Assembly (NCBI RefSeq): GCF_018883605.1
Contig: NZ_JAHLEM010000256.1
Span: 1 to 32,004, forward strand
Source of the DNA: Streptomyces niphimycinicus
Lineage (GTDB): Bacteria; Actinomycetota; Actinomycetes; Streptomycetales; Streptomycetaceae
Direction of reading: 5' to 3'
DNA: 32,004 nucleotides
The notes beneath the pieces were generated by a model. That model saw only the letters and a program-made list of their open reading frames with translations. It had not been told where the DNA came from and did not search any database. Each line of letters starts with the position of its first letter. The stretch's first letter is position 1. The position numbers were made by a program, and so were the translations under genes. This document shows, piece after piece, positions 24,699 through 32,004 of this stretch.

Positions 24699-25916
24699 AT
24701 GCACGGCCTTCACGTCCTGGTGGCGCACAACCGATACGCCTCGGCGCAGCCGAGCGGGGAGAACAAGGTCGTCGACCAGGAGGTGGCGCTGCTGCGCGCG
24801 GCCGGCCACCGGGTCGAGGTGTTCGAGCGGCGCAGCGACGACATCGCCGCCCGGTCCCTCCTCGGCAAGGCCAAGGTGCCGCTGCTGGTGCCATGGAACC
24901 CGGCGGTCCGCGCGGAGCTCACCGCCCGGCTGCGCGCCGAGCGGCCGGATGTGGTGCATATCCACAACGTCTTCCCGCTCCTGTCCCCCGCGGTGCTCGC
25001 CGCCTGCGCCGACGCCGGTGTGCCCGCCGTCGCCACGCTGCACAACTACACCCAGGTCTGCCCGCCCGGCACACTCCAGCGGGACGGCCGGCCGTGCACC
25101 GAGTGCGTCGGATCGGCGCCGCTGCCCGCCGTCCGGCACGGCTGCTACCGCGACTCCCGCCTCGCGACGGTGCCGCTCGCGGTCAGCCTGTCGGTCAACC
25201 GGCGGCGGTGGTGGTCCGGTGTGGAGCGGTTCTTCTGCATCTCCGCGGCGCAACGCGAGGTCCTGGTGCGGTCCGGTATGCCGGCCGAGCGGCTGGCGGT
25301 GAAGCACAACTTCATTCCGGAGCCGGGCAGTTGCCGGATAGGCGACGGAGAGCATCTGCTCTATCTCGGCCGGCTCGCGGAGGCCAAGGGGGTACGGCTG
25401 CTCATGGCCGCGTGGGACGAGATCACGGCGGGCGGCGGTGTGGGCGTCCCGCTCGTGATCGCCGGCACGGGGCCACTGGAGCGGGAGGTGACCGCCTGGG
25501 CGGCGGGCCGGGACGATGTGCGCTACGTCGGTCTGTTGGACCCGGCGGAGTGCCGAAAGGCCATCGCGCGGTCGGTCGCCGTGGTGGCTCCCTCGACGTG
25601 GCTGGAGGCGTTCGGCCTGGTGGTCGTGGAGGCGATGGCGGCCGGGGTCCCGGCCGTCGCCGCCGGTCACGGCGCCTTCGTCGAACTCGTCGAGGACGGG
25701 GTGACCGGGCTGCTGCACCGGCCGGGCGAGTCCGCCTCGCTCGCCTCCGGCATACGCCGGATCACGGCCGAGCCGGCCCTGGGCCGGGAGATGGGGCAGG
25801 CGGCCCGGCGCCGTTACGAACAGGGTTTCAGCCCGGCCGTCGGGCTGGAGCGCCTGGTGGAGGGGTACCGCACCGCGATCGCGGGTCGGACGGAATCAAT
25901 GGGGGGCAGTAGATGA
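24699..25916 (+). CDS. Glycosyltransferase family 4 protein
   Basis: About 405 residues. ATG 24699 is 10 bases after GGAGG; TTG 24693, overlapping the previous stop, would add two residues. The N-terminal domain has the GT4 donor-side loop SGENKVVDQEVALLRAAGH, VVHIHNVFPLLSP and LHNYTQVCPPGTL; a Cys pattern (C..., PCTECVG, HGCYRD) follows, common in this subfamily. The C-terminal domain has LYLGRLAEAKGVRLLMAAW, VIAGTGPLE and EAFGLVVVEAMAAGVPAVA, the nucleotide-sugar site with its conserved glutamates. It probably adds a further sugar to the repeat unit on the cytoplasmic face. Its stop overlaps the next start (ATGA), so the two genes are translationally coupled. Confidence 0.92.
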   Translation: MHGLHVLVAHNRYASAQPSGENKVVDQEVALLRAAGHRVEVFERRSDDIAARSLLGKAKVPLLVPWNPAVRAELTARLRAERPDVVHIHNVFPLLSPAVLAACADAGVPAVATLHNYTQVCPPGTLQRDGRPCTECVGSAPLPAVRHGCYRDSRLATVPLAVSLSVNRRRWWSGVERFFCISAAQREVLVRSGMPAERLAVKHNFIPEPGSCRIGDGEHLLYLGRLAEAKGVRLLMAAWDEITAGGGVGVPLVIAGTGPLEREVTAWAAGRDDVRYVGLLDPAECRKAIARSVAVVAPSTWLEAFGLVVVEAMAAGVPAVAAGHGAFVELVEDGVTGLLHRPGESASLASGIRRITAEPALGREMGQAARRRYEQGFSPAVGLERLVEGYRTAIAGRTESMGGSR

Positions 25917-27148
25917 CACGATGCCGACTCTGCGGCTCGGAAGCCATGGCGAGCGTCGTCGACCTTGGGGCGACGCCACCATGTGAGAGCTTTCTCGCCG
26001 CGGACCAACTGGATCAACCGGAGCCGGCGTACCCGCTGCACCTGCGGGTCTGCGCCGACTGCTGGCTGGCGCAGCTTCCGCCGCTGATCACGCCGGAGGA
26101 GACGTTCAAGGAGTACGCGTACTTCTCCTCCTACTCGACCTCCTGGGTGGAGCACGCGCGCACATTCGTCGCCGACGCCGCGGCGCGGCTTCCGCTCGGC
26201 CCCGACGCCTTCGTGGTCGAGGTGGCGAGCAACGACGGATACCTGCTCAGGCATGTGGTGGACCGCGGGATCCGCTGCCTCGGCATCGAGCCGTCGGTGA
26301 ACGTCGGCGCCGCGGCGCGGGAGGCGGGGGTGCCCACGCTCACCGAGTTCCTGGACCCGGCCACCGGCTCGGGCGTCCGCGCCGACCACGGCCCGGCGGA
26401 CCTGGTCGTGGCCAACAACGTGTACGCGCACATCCCCGACGTGGTCGGGTTCACCCGGGGGCTGCGCGCCCTGGTCGCCGACGACGGCTGGGTCTCCATC
26501 GAGGTGCAGCATCTGCTGACCCTGATCGAGGAGAACCAGTACGACACGATCTACCACGAGCACTTCCAGTACTACACGGTCGCATCCGCGATCCGGGCCC
26601 TGGCGAGCGGCGGACTCGCGCTCGTGGACGTCGAGTTGCTGCCCACGCACGGCGGCTCCATCCGGCTGTGGGCCCGGCCCGCCGAAGTGGCGGGCGAGCC
26701 GTCCCGGCGAGTGGCCGACGTGCTGGCCCGGGAGAAGGCCGCCGGGCTCCAGGAGCTGTCCGGGTACACCGAGTTCTCCGCCCGGGTTGCCAAGGTCCGC
26801 CGGGACCTGCTGCGGTTCCTCATCACAGCGGCCGAGCGCGGCGAGACGGTGGTCGGCTACGGCGCCCCGGGCAAGGGCAACACCCTGCTCAACCACTGCG
26901 GCATCCGGCCCGACCTGCTCGCGTACACGGTCGACCGCAACCCCTACAAGCACGGCAGGTTCACCCCGGGGACCCGTATCCCGATCCTGCCACCCGAGCG
27001 GATAGCCGCCGACCAGCCCGACTACGTCCTCGTCCTCCCGTGGAATCTGCGGGACGAGCTGATCGAGCAACTGTCCTTCATCCACGCCTGGGGCGGACGG
27101 CTGGTCTTCCCCATCCCGGAACTGAGCATTGTCGAGGTCGCGTCGTGA
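25913..27148 (+). CDS. Sugar C-methyltransferase, TylC3/NovU-like (SAM-dependent, zinc-binding)
   Basis: 411 residues from ATG 25913. A zinc-binding N-terminal domain has Cys4, Cys7, Cys47 and Cys50; a class I methyltransferase core follows with VVEVASNDGYLL (about 101-112) and YHEHFQYYT (about 215), the histidine/tyrosine stretch typical of this family. The C-terminal third (VVGYGAPGKGNTLLNHCGI, YTVDRNPYKHGRFTPGTRIP) matches the family's extra domain. Relatives put a methyl group on carbon 3 of 4-keto-6-deoxy nucleotide sugars, giving branched sugars. It is followed by a cytidylyltransferase-like enzyme and other sugar genes, so it probably makes a branched-chain sugar for the polymer. No 4,6-dehydratase is visible in the window. 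Confidence 0.9.
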   Translation: MTRCRLCGSEAMASVVDLGATPPCESFLAADQLDQPEPAYPLHLRVCADCWLAQLPPLITPEETFKEYAYFSSYSTSWVEHARTFVADAAARLPLGPDAFVVEVASNDGYLLRHVVDRGIRCLGIEPSVNVGAAAREAGVPTLTEFLDPATGSGVRADHGPADLVVANNVYAHIPDVVGFTRGLRALVADDGWVSIEVQHLLTLIEENQYDTIYHEHFQYYTVASAIRALASGGLALVDVELLPTHGGSIRLWARPAEVAGEPSRRVADVLAREKAAGLQELSGYTEFSARVAKVRRDLLRFLITAAERGETVVGYGAPGKGNTLLNHCGIRPDLLAYTVDRNPYKHGRFTPGTRIPILPPERIAADQPDYVLVLPWNLRDELIEQLSFIHAWGGRLVFPIPELSIVEVAS

Positions 27149-27161
27149 AAGAGGTCACAGC

Positions 27162-27956
27162 ATGAAGGTCGTCCTGTTCTGCGGCGGTTACGGGATGCGG
27201 ATGCGCAGCGGAGCCGCCGACGATATGCCCAAGCCGATGGCGATGGTCGGGCCGCGACCGCTGATCTGGCATGTCATGCGCTACTACGCGCACTTCGGGC
27301 ACACGGAGTTCATCCTGTGTCTCGGGTACGGGGCTCATCACATCAAGGACTTCTTCCTCAACTACGAGGAGACGACGTCCAACGACTTCGTGCTGCGGGG
27401 CGGGCGGACCGAGCTGCTGTCCACCGACATAGCCGACTGGACGATCACCTTCGCGCAGACCGGTATCGAGTCCCCGATCGGGGAGCGGCTGCGCCGGGTG
27501 CGGCACCACCTGGACGGGGACGAGATGTTCCTCGCCAACTACGCCGATGTGCTCACCGACGCCCCGCTGCCGGAGATGATCGAGAACTTCGCCCGGCGCG
27601 ACGCCGGGGCGTCGATGATGGTGGTCCCGCCGCAGTCCTCGTTCCACTGCGTGGACCTGGGCGAGGACGGCCTGGTGGGTGGCATCACCGCGGTGAGTGA
27701 ACTGCCGCTGTGGGAGAACGGCGGCTACTTCGTGCTCCGCCAGGAGATCTTCGACCACATCCCGGAGAACGGGGATCTGGTCGCCGACGGATGCGCCCAA
27801 CTGGCCAAGCACGGACGGCTGGTGGCGCATCAGCACCGCGGCTTCTGGAAGCCGACCGACACCGTGAAGGAGCGGGCCGGGCTGGACGCCGCCTACGCCC
27901 GGGGCGACCGGCCGTGGGCCGTATGGGAGCGGGACGGCGCGGGGGTCGGCGCATGA
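27162..27956 (+). CDS. Sugar-1-phosphate nucleotidyltransferase, RfbF-like (glucose-1-phosphate cytidylyltransferase)
   Basis: 264 residues from ATG 27162, 13 bases after the previous stop and behind AAAGAGGT. The N-terminus MKVVLFCGGYGMRMR followed by MPKPMAMVGPRPLIWHVMRY is the nucleotide-binding loop, with G-M-R where most relatives have G-T-R. Further similarity to RfbF runs through the whole length: RLRRVRHHL, DEMFLANYADVLTD, NGGYFVLRQEIFDHI and HRGFWKPTDTVKE. RfbF makes CDP-glucose from CTP and glucose-1-phosphate, the entry to 3,6-dideoxy and branched sugars. Base and sugar specificity are inferred from resemblance only. It overlaps the next gene by ATGA. Confidence 0.88.
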   Translation: MKVVLFCGGYGMRMRSGAADDMPKPMAMVGPRPLIWHVMRYYAHFGHTEFILCLGYGAHHIKDFFLNYEETTSNDFVLRGGRTELLSTDIADWTITFAQTGIESPIGERLRRVRHHLDGDEMFLANYADVLTDAPLPEMIENFARRDAGASMMVVPPQSSFHCVDLGEDGLVGGITAVSELPLWENGGYFVLRQEIFDHIPENGDLVADGCAQLAKHGRLVAHQHRGFWKPTDTVKERAGLDAAYARGDRPWAVWERDGAGVGA

Positions 27957-28600
27957 TCCGGCTCGGGGCCGGGCCCCTGGACCGGATCGTCGCGGTGGGC
28001 GCGCACTGCGACGACATCGCCATCGGCGCCGGCGGCACACTGCTGACGCTGTGCGGCGCGCGACCGGGCATCCGTATCGACGCACTGGTGCTCTCCGGCG
28101 GCGGCACCGACCGGGAGCAGGAGGAGCGGGCCGCACTCGCCGCCTTCTGCCCGGGCGCCGACCTGCGGCTGACCGTGCTGGGGCTGCCGGACGGGCGGAT
28201 GCCCGCGCACTGGGAAGAGGCCAAGGCCGCGGTCGAGGAGCTGCGCGCGCGGACCGAGCCGGAGCTGGTCCTCGCCCCGCGGACCGATGACGCGCATCAG
28301 GACCACCGCGGCCTGGCGCAACTGATGACCACCGCGTTCCGCGACCACCTGGTGCTCGGCTACGAGATCGTCAAGTGGGACGGCGATATCGGCCGTCCGG
28401 CGGCCTACCAGCCGCTGTCGCCAAAGATCGCCGAACAGAAGGTGCGGCTGCTTCAGGAGCACTACCCCTCGCAGCGGCACCGGCCCTGGTACGACCGGGA
28501 GGCATTCCTCGGCCTTGCCCGGATCCGCGGCATCGAATGCCACGCGCGCTACGCCGAGGCGTTCGCCGTCACCAAACTCACGCTCAATCTGGGGGGCTGA
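27953..28600 (+). CDS. PIG-L-family deacetylase
   Basis: 215 residues from ATG 27953 (ATGA overlap). The metal-site motif is AHCDDIAIGAGGTL (17-30): His18 and Asp21 as ligands and Asp20 as base, with Cys in place of the usual proline. A second motif, PRTDDAHQDHRGL (about 108), provides the distal histidines. These zinc enzymes remove acetyl groups from N-acetylated sugars such as GlcNAc-phosphatidylinositol or mycothiol precursors. Here it would deacetylate an amino sugar used by the surrounding cassette, or a repeat unit. The protein is short but complete and has no signal peptide, so it acts in the cytoplasm. Confidence 0.9.
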   Translation: MIRLGAGPLDRIVAVGAHCDDIAIGAGGTLLTLCGARPGIRIDALVLSGGGTDREQEERAALAAFCPGADLRLTVLGLPDGRMPAHWEEAKAAVEELRARTEPELVLAPRTDDAHQDHRGLAQLMTTAFRDHLVLGYEIVKWDGDIGRPAAYQPLSPKIAEQKVRLLQEHYPSQRHRPWYDREAFLGLARIRGIECHARYAEAFAVTKLTLNLGG

Positions 28601-28603
28601 ACC

Positions 28604-29629
28604 TTGCGCGTACTACTGACCGGACACCAGGGCTATCTGGGCACCGTGATGGCCCCGGTCCTTAACTCCGCCGGGCACGAGGTCGTCGGCCTCGACGCCG
28701 GCCTGTTCGCCGACTGTGTGCTGGGCGAGCCGCCCGCGGACCCGGCAGGGCACCGGGTGGACCTGCGCGACATCACGGCCGAACAGGTGGCCGGGGTCGA
28801 TGCCGTGATCCACCTGGCCGCGCTGTCGAACGACCCGCTGGGCTCGCTGGCGCCGGAACTCACCTACGACATCAACCACCACGCGTCCGTACGGCTGGCC
28901 CGGCTGGCCCGGGACGCCGGGGTGCGGCGCTTCCTGTACGCGTCGACCTGCTCGGTCTACGGCGCCGCCGGCGGTGACGGGCTGGTGGCCGAGGACGCCC
29001 CGCTGCGCCCGGTGACGCCGTACGCGGAGTCCAAGGTGCGGGTGGAGGACGATCTGCACGCACTGGCCGACGGCGACTTCAGCCCGGTGTTCATGCGCAA
29101 CGCCACCGCCTTCGGCTACTCGCCCCGGCTGCGCGCCGACATCGTGCTGAACAACCTGGTGGGCCACGCGCTCCTGTCCGGTGAGGTCCTGGTGCTCTCC
29201 GACGGCACCCCGTGGCGCCCGCTGGTACACGCCGCCGACATCGCACGGGCCTTCGCGGCCGCGCTGACCGCGCCGCGGGAAGCGGTGCACGACCGGGCGT
29301 TCAACATCGGCAGCGAGACCAACAATGTCACGGTCGCCGAGATCGCCGCGCAGGTCGCCGAGGCGGTGTCCGGCGCGAAGGTGGTGATCACCGGGGAGTC
29401 CGGTGCCGATCCGCGGTCCTACCGGGTGGACTTCGCGCGCTTCCGCGCCGCGATACCCGGCTTCGACTGCGAGTGGACGGTGAAGCGGGGCGCGCTCGAA
29501 CTCGCCGACGCCTACCGGAAGTTCGGGCTGACCCGGGAGGACTTCGAGCAGCGCTTCACCCGGCTTGCCGTGCTGCGCGCAGCGTCCGACACCGGCACCG
29601 TCGACGGCACCCTGCGGTGGCGCCGATGA
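28604..29629 (+). CDS. NAD-dependent sugar epimerase/dehydratase (extended SDR)
   Basis: 341 residues from TTG 28604, seven bases after a run of six G. The cofactor motif is TGHQGYLG (6-13); the active site has ASTCSVYG (113-120) and Y140-x-x-x-K144 in PYAESK. NATAFGYSPRLRADIVLNNL and DGTPWRPLVHAADIARAF are the usual substrate-side segments of nucleotide-sugar epimerases and dehydratases, and DPRSYRVDFARF lies near the C-terminus. It may supply the 4-keto or epimerised sugar for the neighbouring C-methyltransferase, but a 4,6-dehydratase signature was not identified. Substrate unknown. It overlaps the next gene by ATGA. Confidence 0.9.
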   Translation: MRVLLTGHQGYLGTVMAPVLNSAGHEVVGLDAGLFADCVLGEPPADPAGHRVDLRDITAEQVAGVDAVIHLAALSNDPLGSLAPELTYDINHHASVRLARLARDAGVRRFLYASTCSVYGAAGGDGLVAEDAPLRPVTPYAESKVRVEDDLHALADGDFSPVFMRNATAFGYSPRLRADIVLNNLVGHALLSGEVLVLSDGTPWRPLVHAADIARAFAAALTAPREAVHDRAFNIGSETNNVTVAEIAAQVAEAVSGAKVVITGESGADPRSYRVDFARFRAAIPGFDCEWTVKRGALELADAYRKFGLTREDFEQRFTRLAVLRAASDTGTVDGTLRWRR

Positions 29630-30900
29630 CCTCGACCGGCGAAGAGATGCATGCGCTGGTGGAGCGGATGTACCCGCTCTGCCGCAGCATCACCGGCGAC
29701 GGTGTGCGCGCCACCCTGGACATCGTCGGGGAGTACCTCCCGCTCCAGGTGCGCGAAGTGCCGACCGGGACGCAGGTGCTCGACTGGACGGTGCCGCAGG
29801 AGTGGAACATCCGGGACGCCTACATCGCCGACTCCACCGGCCACCGGGTCGTCGACTTCGCCGCGTCCAGCCTGCATGTGCTCGGCTACAGCGTGCCGGT
29901 GTCGACGACCATGCCGCTGGCCGAGCTGCGCCCGCATCTGCACACCCTGCCGGACCACCCGAGTTGGGTTCCGTACCGCACCAGCTACTACCAGCCGGAA
30001 TGGGGGTTCTGCCTGGCCCAGGAGACCTTGGACGCGCTGCCGGACGGCGAGTACGAGGTACGCATCGACTCCACCCTCGAAGACGGCCACCTCACCTACG
30101 CCGAGCATGTGGTCCCCGGGCAGGTCCCGGACGAGGTGATCGTCTCCTGCCATGTCTGCCACCCGTCGCTGGCCAACGACAACCTGGCCGGCATCGCGGT
30201 GGCCACGTTCCTGGCCCGGGCGCTGGCGCGGGAAACGCCGTACTACACCTACCGGTTCATCTACGCGCCCGGCACCATCGGGGCGATCACCTGGCTGGCC
30301 CGCAACGCGGAGCGGATCGAGCACGTCAAGCACGGGCTGGTGCTGGCCTGCGCCGGCGACCCGGGCGGGCTGACGTACAAGCGGAGCAGGCGCGGCGACG
30401 CGGAGATCGACCGGGTGCTGCGGCATGTGCTGGCCACCTCCGAACGCCCGCACCGCGTCGAGGAGTTCACTCCGTACGGCTACGACGAACGGCAGTACTG
30501 CTCACCCGGGTTCGATCTCGGCGTGGGCTCGCTCACCCGGACTCCGTACGCCGGCTACCCCGAGTACCACACCTCGGCGGACAACCTGGACTTCGTCTCC
30601 CCGGAGGCGATGGCGGACACCCTCGCGGTCTGCCGCGAGGCGTTCGCCGTCCTCGACCGCAACCGGCGCTACCTCAACCTCAGCCCCTACGGCGAACCGC
30701 AACTGGGCCGGCGCGGGCTGTACGACGCGCTCGGCGGCCGCAGCGACACCAAGCAGGCCCAGATGGCCATGCTCTGGGTGCTCAACCTCTCCGACGGCGA
30801 GCACAGTCTGCTGGACGTCGCCGAGCGGTCCGGGCTCCCGTTCGCCACCGTCGCCGACGCGGCCGACGCGCTGCACGGCGCCGGGCTGATCAAGGCATGA
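29626..30900 (+). CDS. DUF4910 (DUF2172) aminopeptidase-like protein of glycan clusters
   Basis: 424 residues from ATG 29626 (ATGA overlap). The N-terminus has RMYPLCRSITGDGVRATLDI and VLDWTVPQEWNIRDAYI, typical of this family. The middle is an M28-like zinc-peptidase fold with SCHVCHPSLANDNLAG (174-189; His176, His179 and Asp185 are likely metal ligands) and GTIGAITWLARN. A winged-helix domain closes the protein (about 350-424, SDTKQAQMAMLWVLNLSDG). The family is common in polysaccharide and natural-product clusters, and its reaction is, to my knowledge, not established; hydrolysis or formation of an amide on a sugar is one option. No signal peptide, so cytoplasmic. Confidence 0.88.
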   Translation: MTSTGEEMHALVERMYPLCRSITGDGVRATLDIVGEYLPLQVREVPTGTQVLDWTVPQEWNIRDAYIADSTGHRVVDFAASSLHVLGYSVPVSTTMPLAELRPHLHTLPDHPSWVPYRTSYYQPEWGFCLAQETLDALPDGEYEVRIDSTLEDGHLTYAEHVVPGQVPDEVIVSCHVCHPSLANDNLAGIAVATFLARALARETPYYTYRFIYAPGTIGAITWLARNAERIEHVKHGLVLACAGDPGGLTYKRSRRGDAEIDRVLRHVLATSERPHRVEEFTPYGYDERQYCSPGFDLGVGSLTRTPYAGYPEYHTSADNLDFVSPEAMADTLAVCREAFAVLDRNRRYLNLSPYGEPQLGRRGLYDALGGRSDTKQAQMAMLWVLNLSDGEHSLLDVAERSGLPFATVADAADALHGAGLIKA

Positions 30901-32004
30901 GGCCGATGACCACCGAGGGGGAGAAGCCGCGGAAAGCGGCGCCACCGGCCCGGTCCGCCAAGCGGGCCCTCGTCGGCCGGCTGTCCTGGGGACTGGCCGA
31001 CCAGGCGGCCTCCAGCGTGAGCAACTTCGTGGTGGGCATCTACGTGGCCCGCTCGCTGGGGGTGACCGCGTTCGGCGTGTTCAGCCTGGCCTGGGTGACC
31101 TACGGCGTGGTGCTCAACGTCTCCCGCGGCCTTGCCACCGACCCCCTCGTGGTGCGCTTCAGCGGCGTGCCGGAGGCGTCCTGGCGCGGGGCGGTGGCCA
31201 GGTCGACGGGTACCGCACTGGGCGTCGGCGCGGCCATCGGCGCGGTGTGCCTGGTGGCCGGGCTCGGCCTCGGCGGCCGGGTGGGGCCCGCGTTCGCCGC
31301 CCTCGGTGTCATGTTGCCGGGGCTGCTGCTCCAGGACGCCTGGCGGTTCGCGTTCTTCGCCGCCGGCACCGGGCGGAAGGCGTTCGTCAACGACGTGGTG
31401 TGGGGCGTCGCGCTCGTCCCGGCCATGGTGGTGGCGGCCCGGGTGGGCAGCGTGGCCGCGTTTCTGCTGGCCTGGGGCGCGTCCGCCACGGTGGCGGCGG
31501 CGTACGGCTACCTCCAGTCCGGCATCCGGCCCCGGCCGGCCGAGGCCCGCGGCTGGCTTCGCGAGCAGCGCGATCTCGGCTACCGGTACCTGGTCGAGAA
31601 CGTCAGCCTCAGCGGCGCCAGCCAGGTGCGGGCGTACGGGCTCGGCGTGATCGTCGGGGTCGGCGCGGTGGGAGCGGTGCGGGGCGCCGAGCTCCTGCTC
31701 GGCCCGTTCCTGGCGGTGCTGATGGGGCTTTCGCTGGTCACCGTCCCGGAGGCGGCACGGGTGCTGCGGCAGGCCCCGCAGCAACTGGGCAGGTTCTGCT
31801 TCCTCCTCGGCGGGGGGCAGGCCGCCGGAGCGCTGCTCTGGGGCTCGGCACTGCTGCTGATGCCGGGCCGGCTCGGCGAGCTGGCGCTCGGCGGCGTCTG
31901 GCACTCCTCCTCGCAGCTCATCGCGCAGATCACCCTCAGCGTCGCGGGAGCGGGCCTCGGCACCGGCGCGGCGGCCGGGCTGCGCGCGCTCGGCGCGGCC
32001 CGGC
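30897..32004 (+). CDS. Wzx-like polysaccharide flippase (partial, runs off right edge)
   Basis: 369 residues are visible from ATG 30897 (ATGA overlap); ATG 30906 is an alternative. After a basic, Pro/Ala-rich N-terminal tail the protein is a chain of hydrophobic helices beginning LSWGLADQAASSVSNFVVGI and VARSLGVTAFGVFSLAW, the opening pattern of Wzx/PST-type lipopolysaccharide flippases. GYRYLVENVSLSGASQVRAY begins the second half. About ten helices are in view, and intact proteins have 12-14 over 420-500 residues, so the end is missing. It should flip the undecaprenyl-linked repeat unit to the outer face, where the Wzy-like protein polymerises it. Confidence 0.85.
   Translation, partial: MRPMTTEGEKPRKAAPPARSAKRALVGRLSWGLADQAASSVSNFVVGIYVARSLGVTAFGVFSLAWVTYGVVLNVSRGLATDPLVVRFSGVPEASWRGAVARSTGTALGVGAAIGAVCLVAGLGLGGRVGPAFAALGVMLPGLLLQDAWRFAFFAAGTGRKAFVNDVVWGVALVPAMVVAARVGSVAAFLLAWGASATVAAAYGYLQSGIRPRPAEARGWLREQRDLGYRYLVENVSLSGASQVRAYGLGVIVGVGAVGAVRGAELLLGPFLAVLMGLSLVTVPEAARVLRQAPQQLGRFCFLLGGGQAAGALLWGSALLLMPGRLGELALGGVWHSSSQLIAQITLSVAGAGLGTGAAAGLRALGAAR

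Overview
The window is very GC-rich, with G or C at almost every third codon position, frequent GTG and TTG starts, ATGA-type gene overlaps and rare TTA codons. Together with the gene families this points to an actinomycete, most likely a Streptomyces. No rRNA, tRNA, CRISPR array or insertion sequence was seen.

Left part (1-8360), mostly short unrelated units. A Pls/PosA-family single-module peptide synthetase runs leftward off the window edge; its adenylation pocket residues spell a lysine-like code, so it may be an epsilon-poly-lysine-type synthetase. Next is a small reactive-sulfur locus: a CsoR/CstR-type repressor lacking the copper-ligand histidine, a membrane-anchored rhodanese, and a damaged gene joining the start of a persulfide-dioxygenase-like protein to the end of a TauE/SafE transporter. 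Three TACCCC/GGGGTA-type palindromes lie in front of these genes. A perfect 13-bp inverted repeat separates the rhodanese gene from a convergent MMPL exporter, which is divergent from a TetR regulator. Behind tetR lies a relic of a short-chain dehydrogenase gene on the minus strand.

Right part (8360-32004), one long plus-strand exopolysaccharide operon of at least 17 genes, almost all overlapping or within 20 bases of each other. It encodes a membrane sugar-phosphate transferase that would start the glycan on a lipid carrier, a GDP-mannose-dehydrogenase-like (AlgD-type) uronate-forming enzyme, two glycosyltransferases, two tandem Wzz-like chain-length proteins with degenerate kinase domains, an AsnB-type amidotransferase, a two-domain oxidoreductase, a heparinase II/III-like protein, a beta-helix lipoprotein, an O-antigen ligase/polymerase, a nucleotide-sugar tailoring cassette (C-methyltransferase, cytidylyltransferase-like enzyme, PIG-L deacetylase, extended SDR, DUF4910 protein) and a Wzx-like flippase cut by the right edge. 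Together they look like a Wzx/Wzy-type pathway making a secreted uronic-acid-containing, possibly amidated and branched-sugar polymer. From memory, a similar gene order occurs in other Streptomyces (around SCO0381-SCO0401 in S. coelicolor); I could not check this.

Two regulatory features stand out. The operon carries five in-frame TTA codons in four genes, while none was seen in the other genes here; this suggests bldA (tRNA-Leu-UAA) developmental control. Just before the first gene, a hairpin containing the Shine-Dalgarno sequence is present in three copies, and the second copy opens a 13-codon reading frame whose stop overlaps the start of the first gene.
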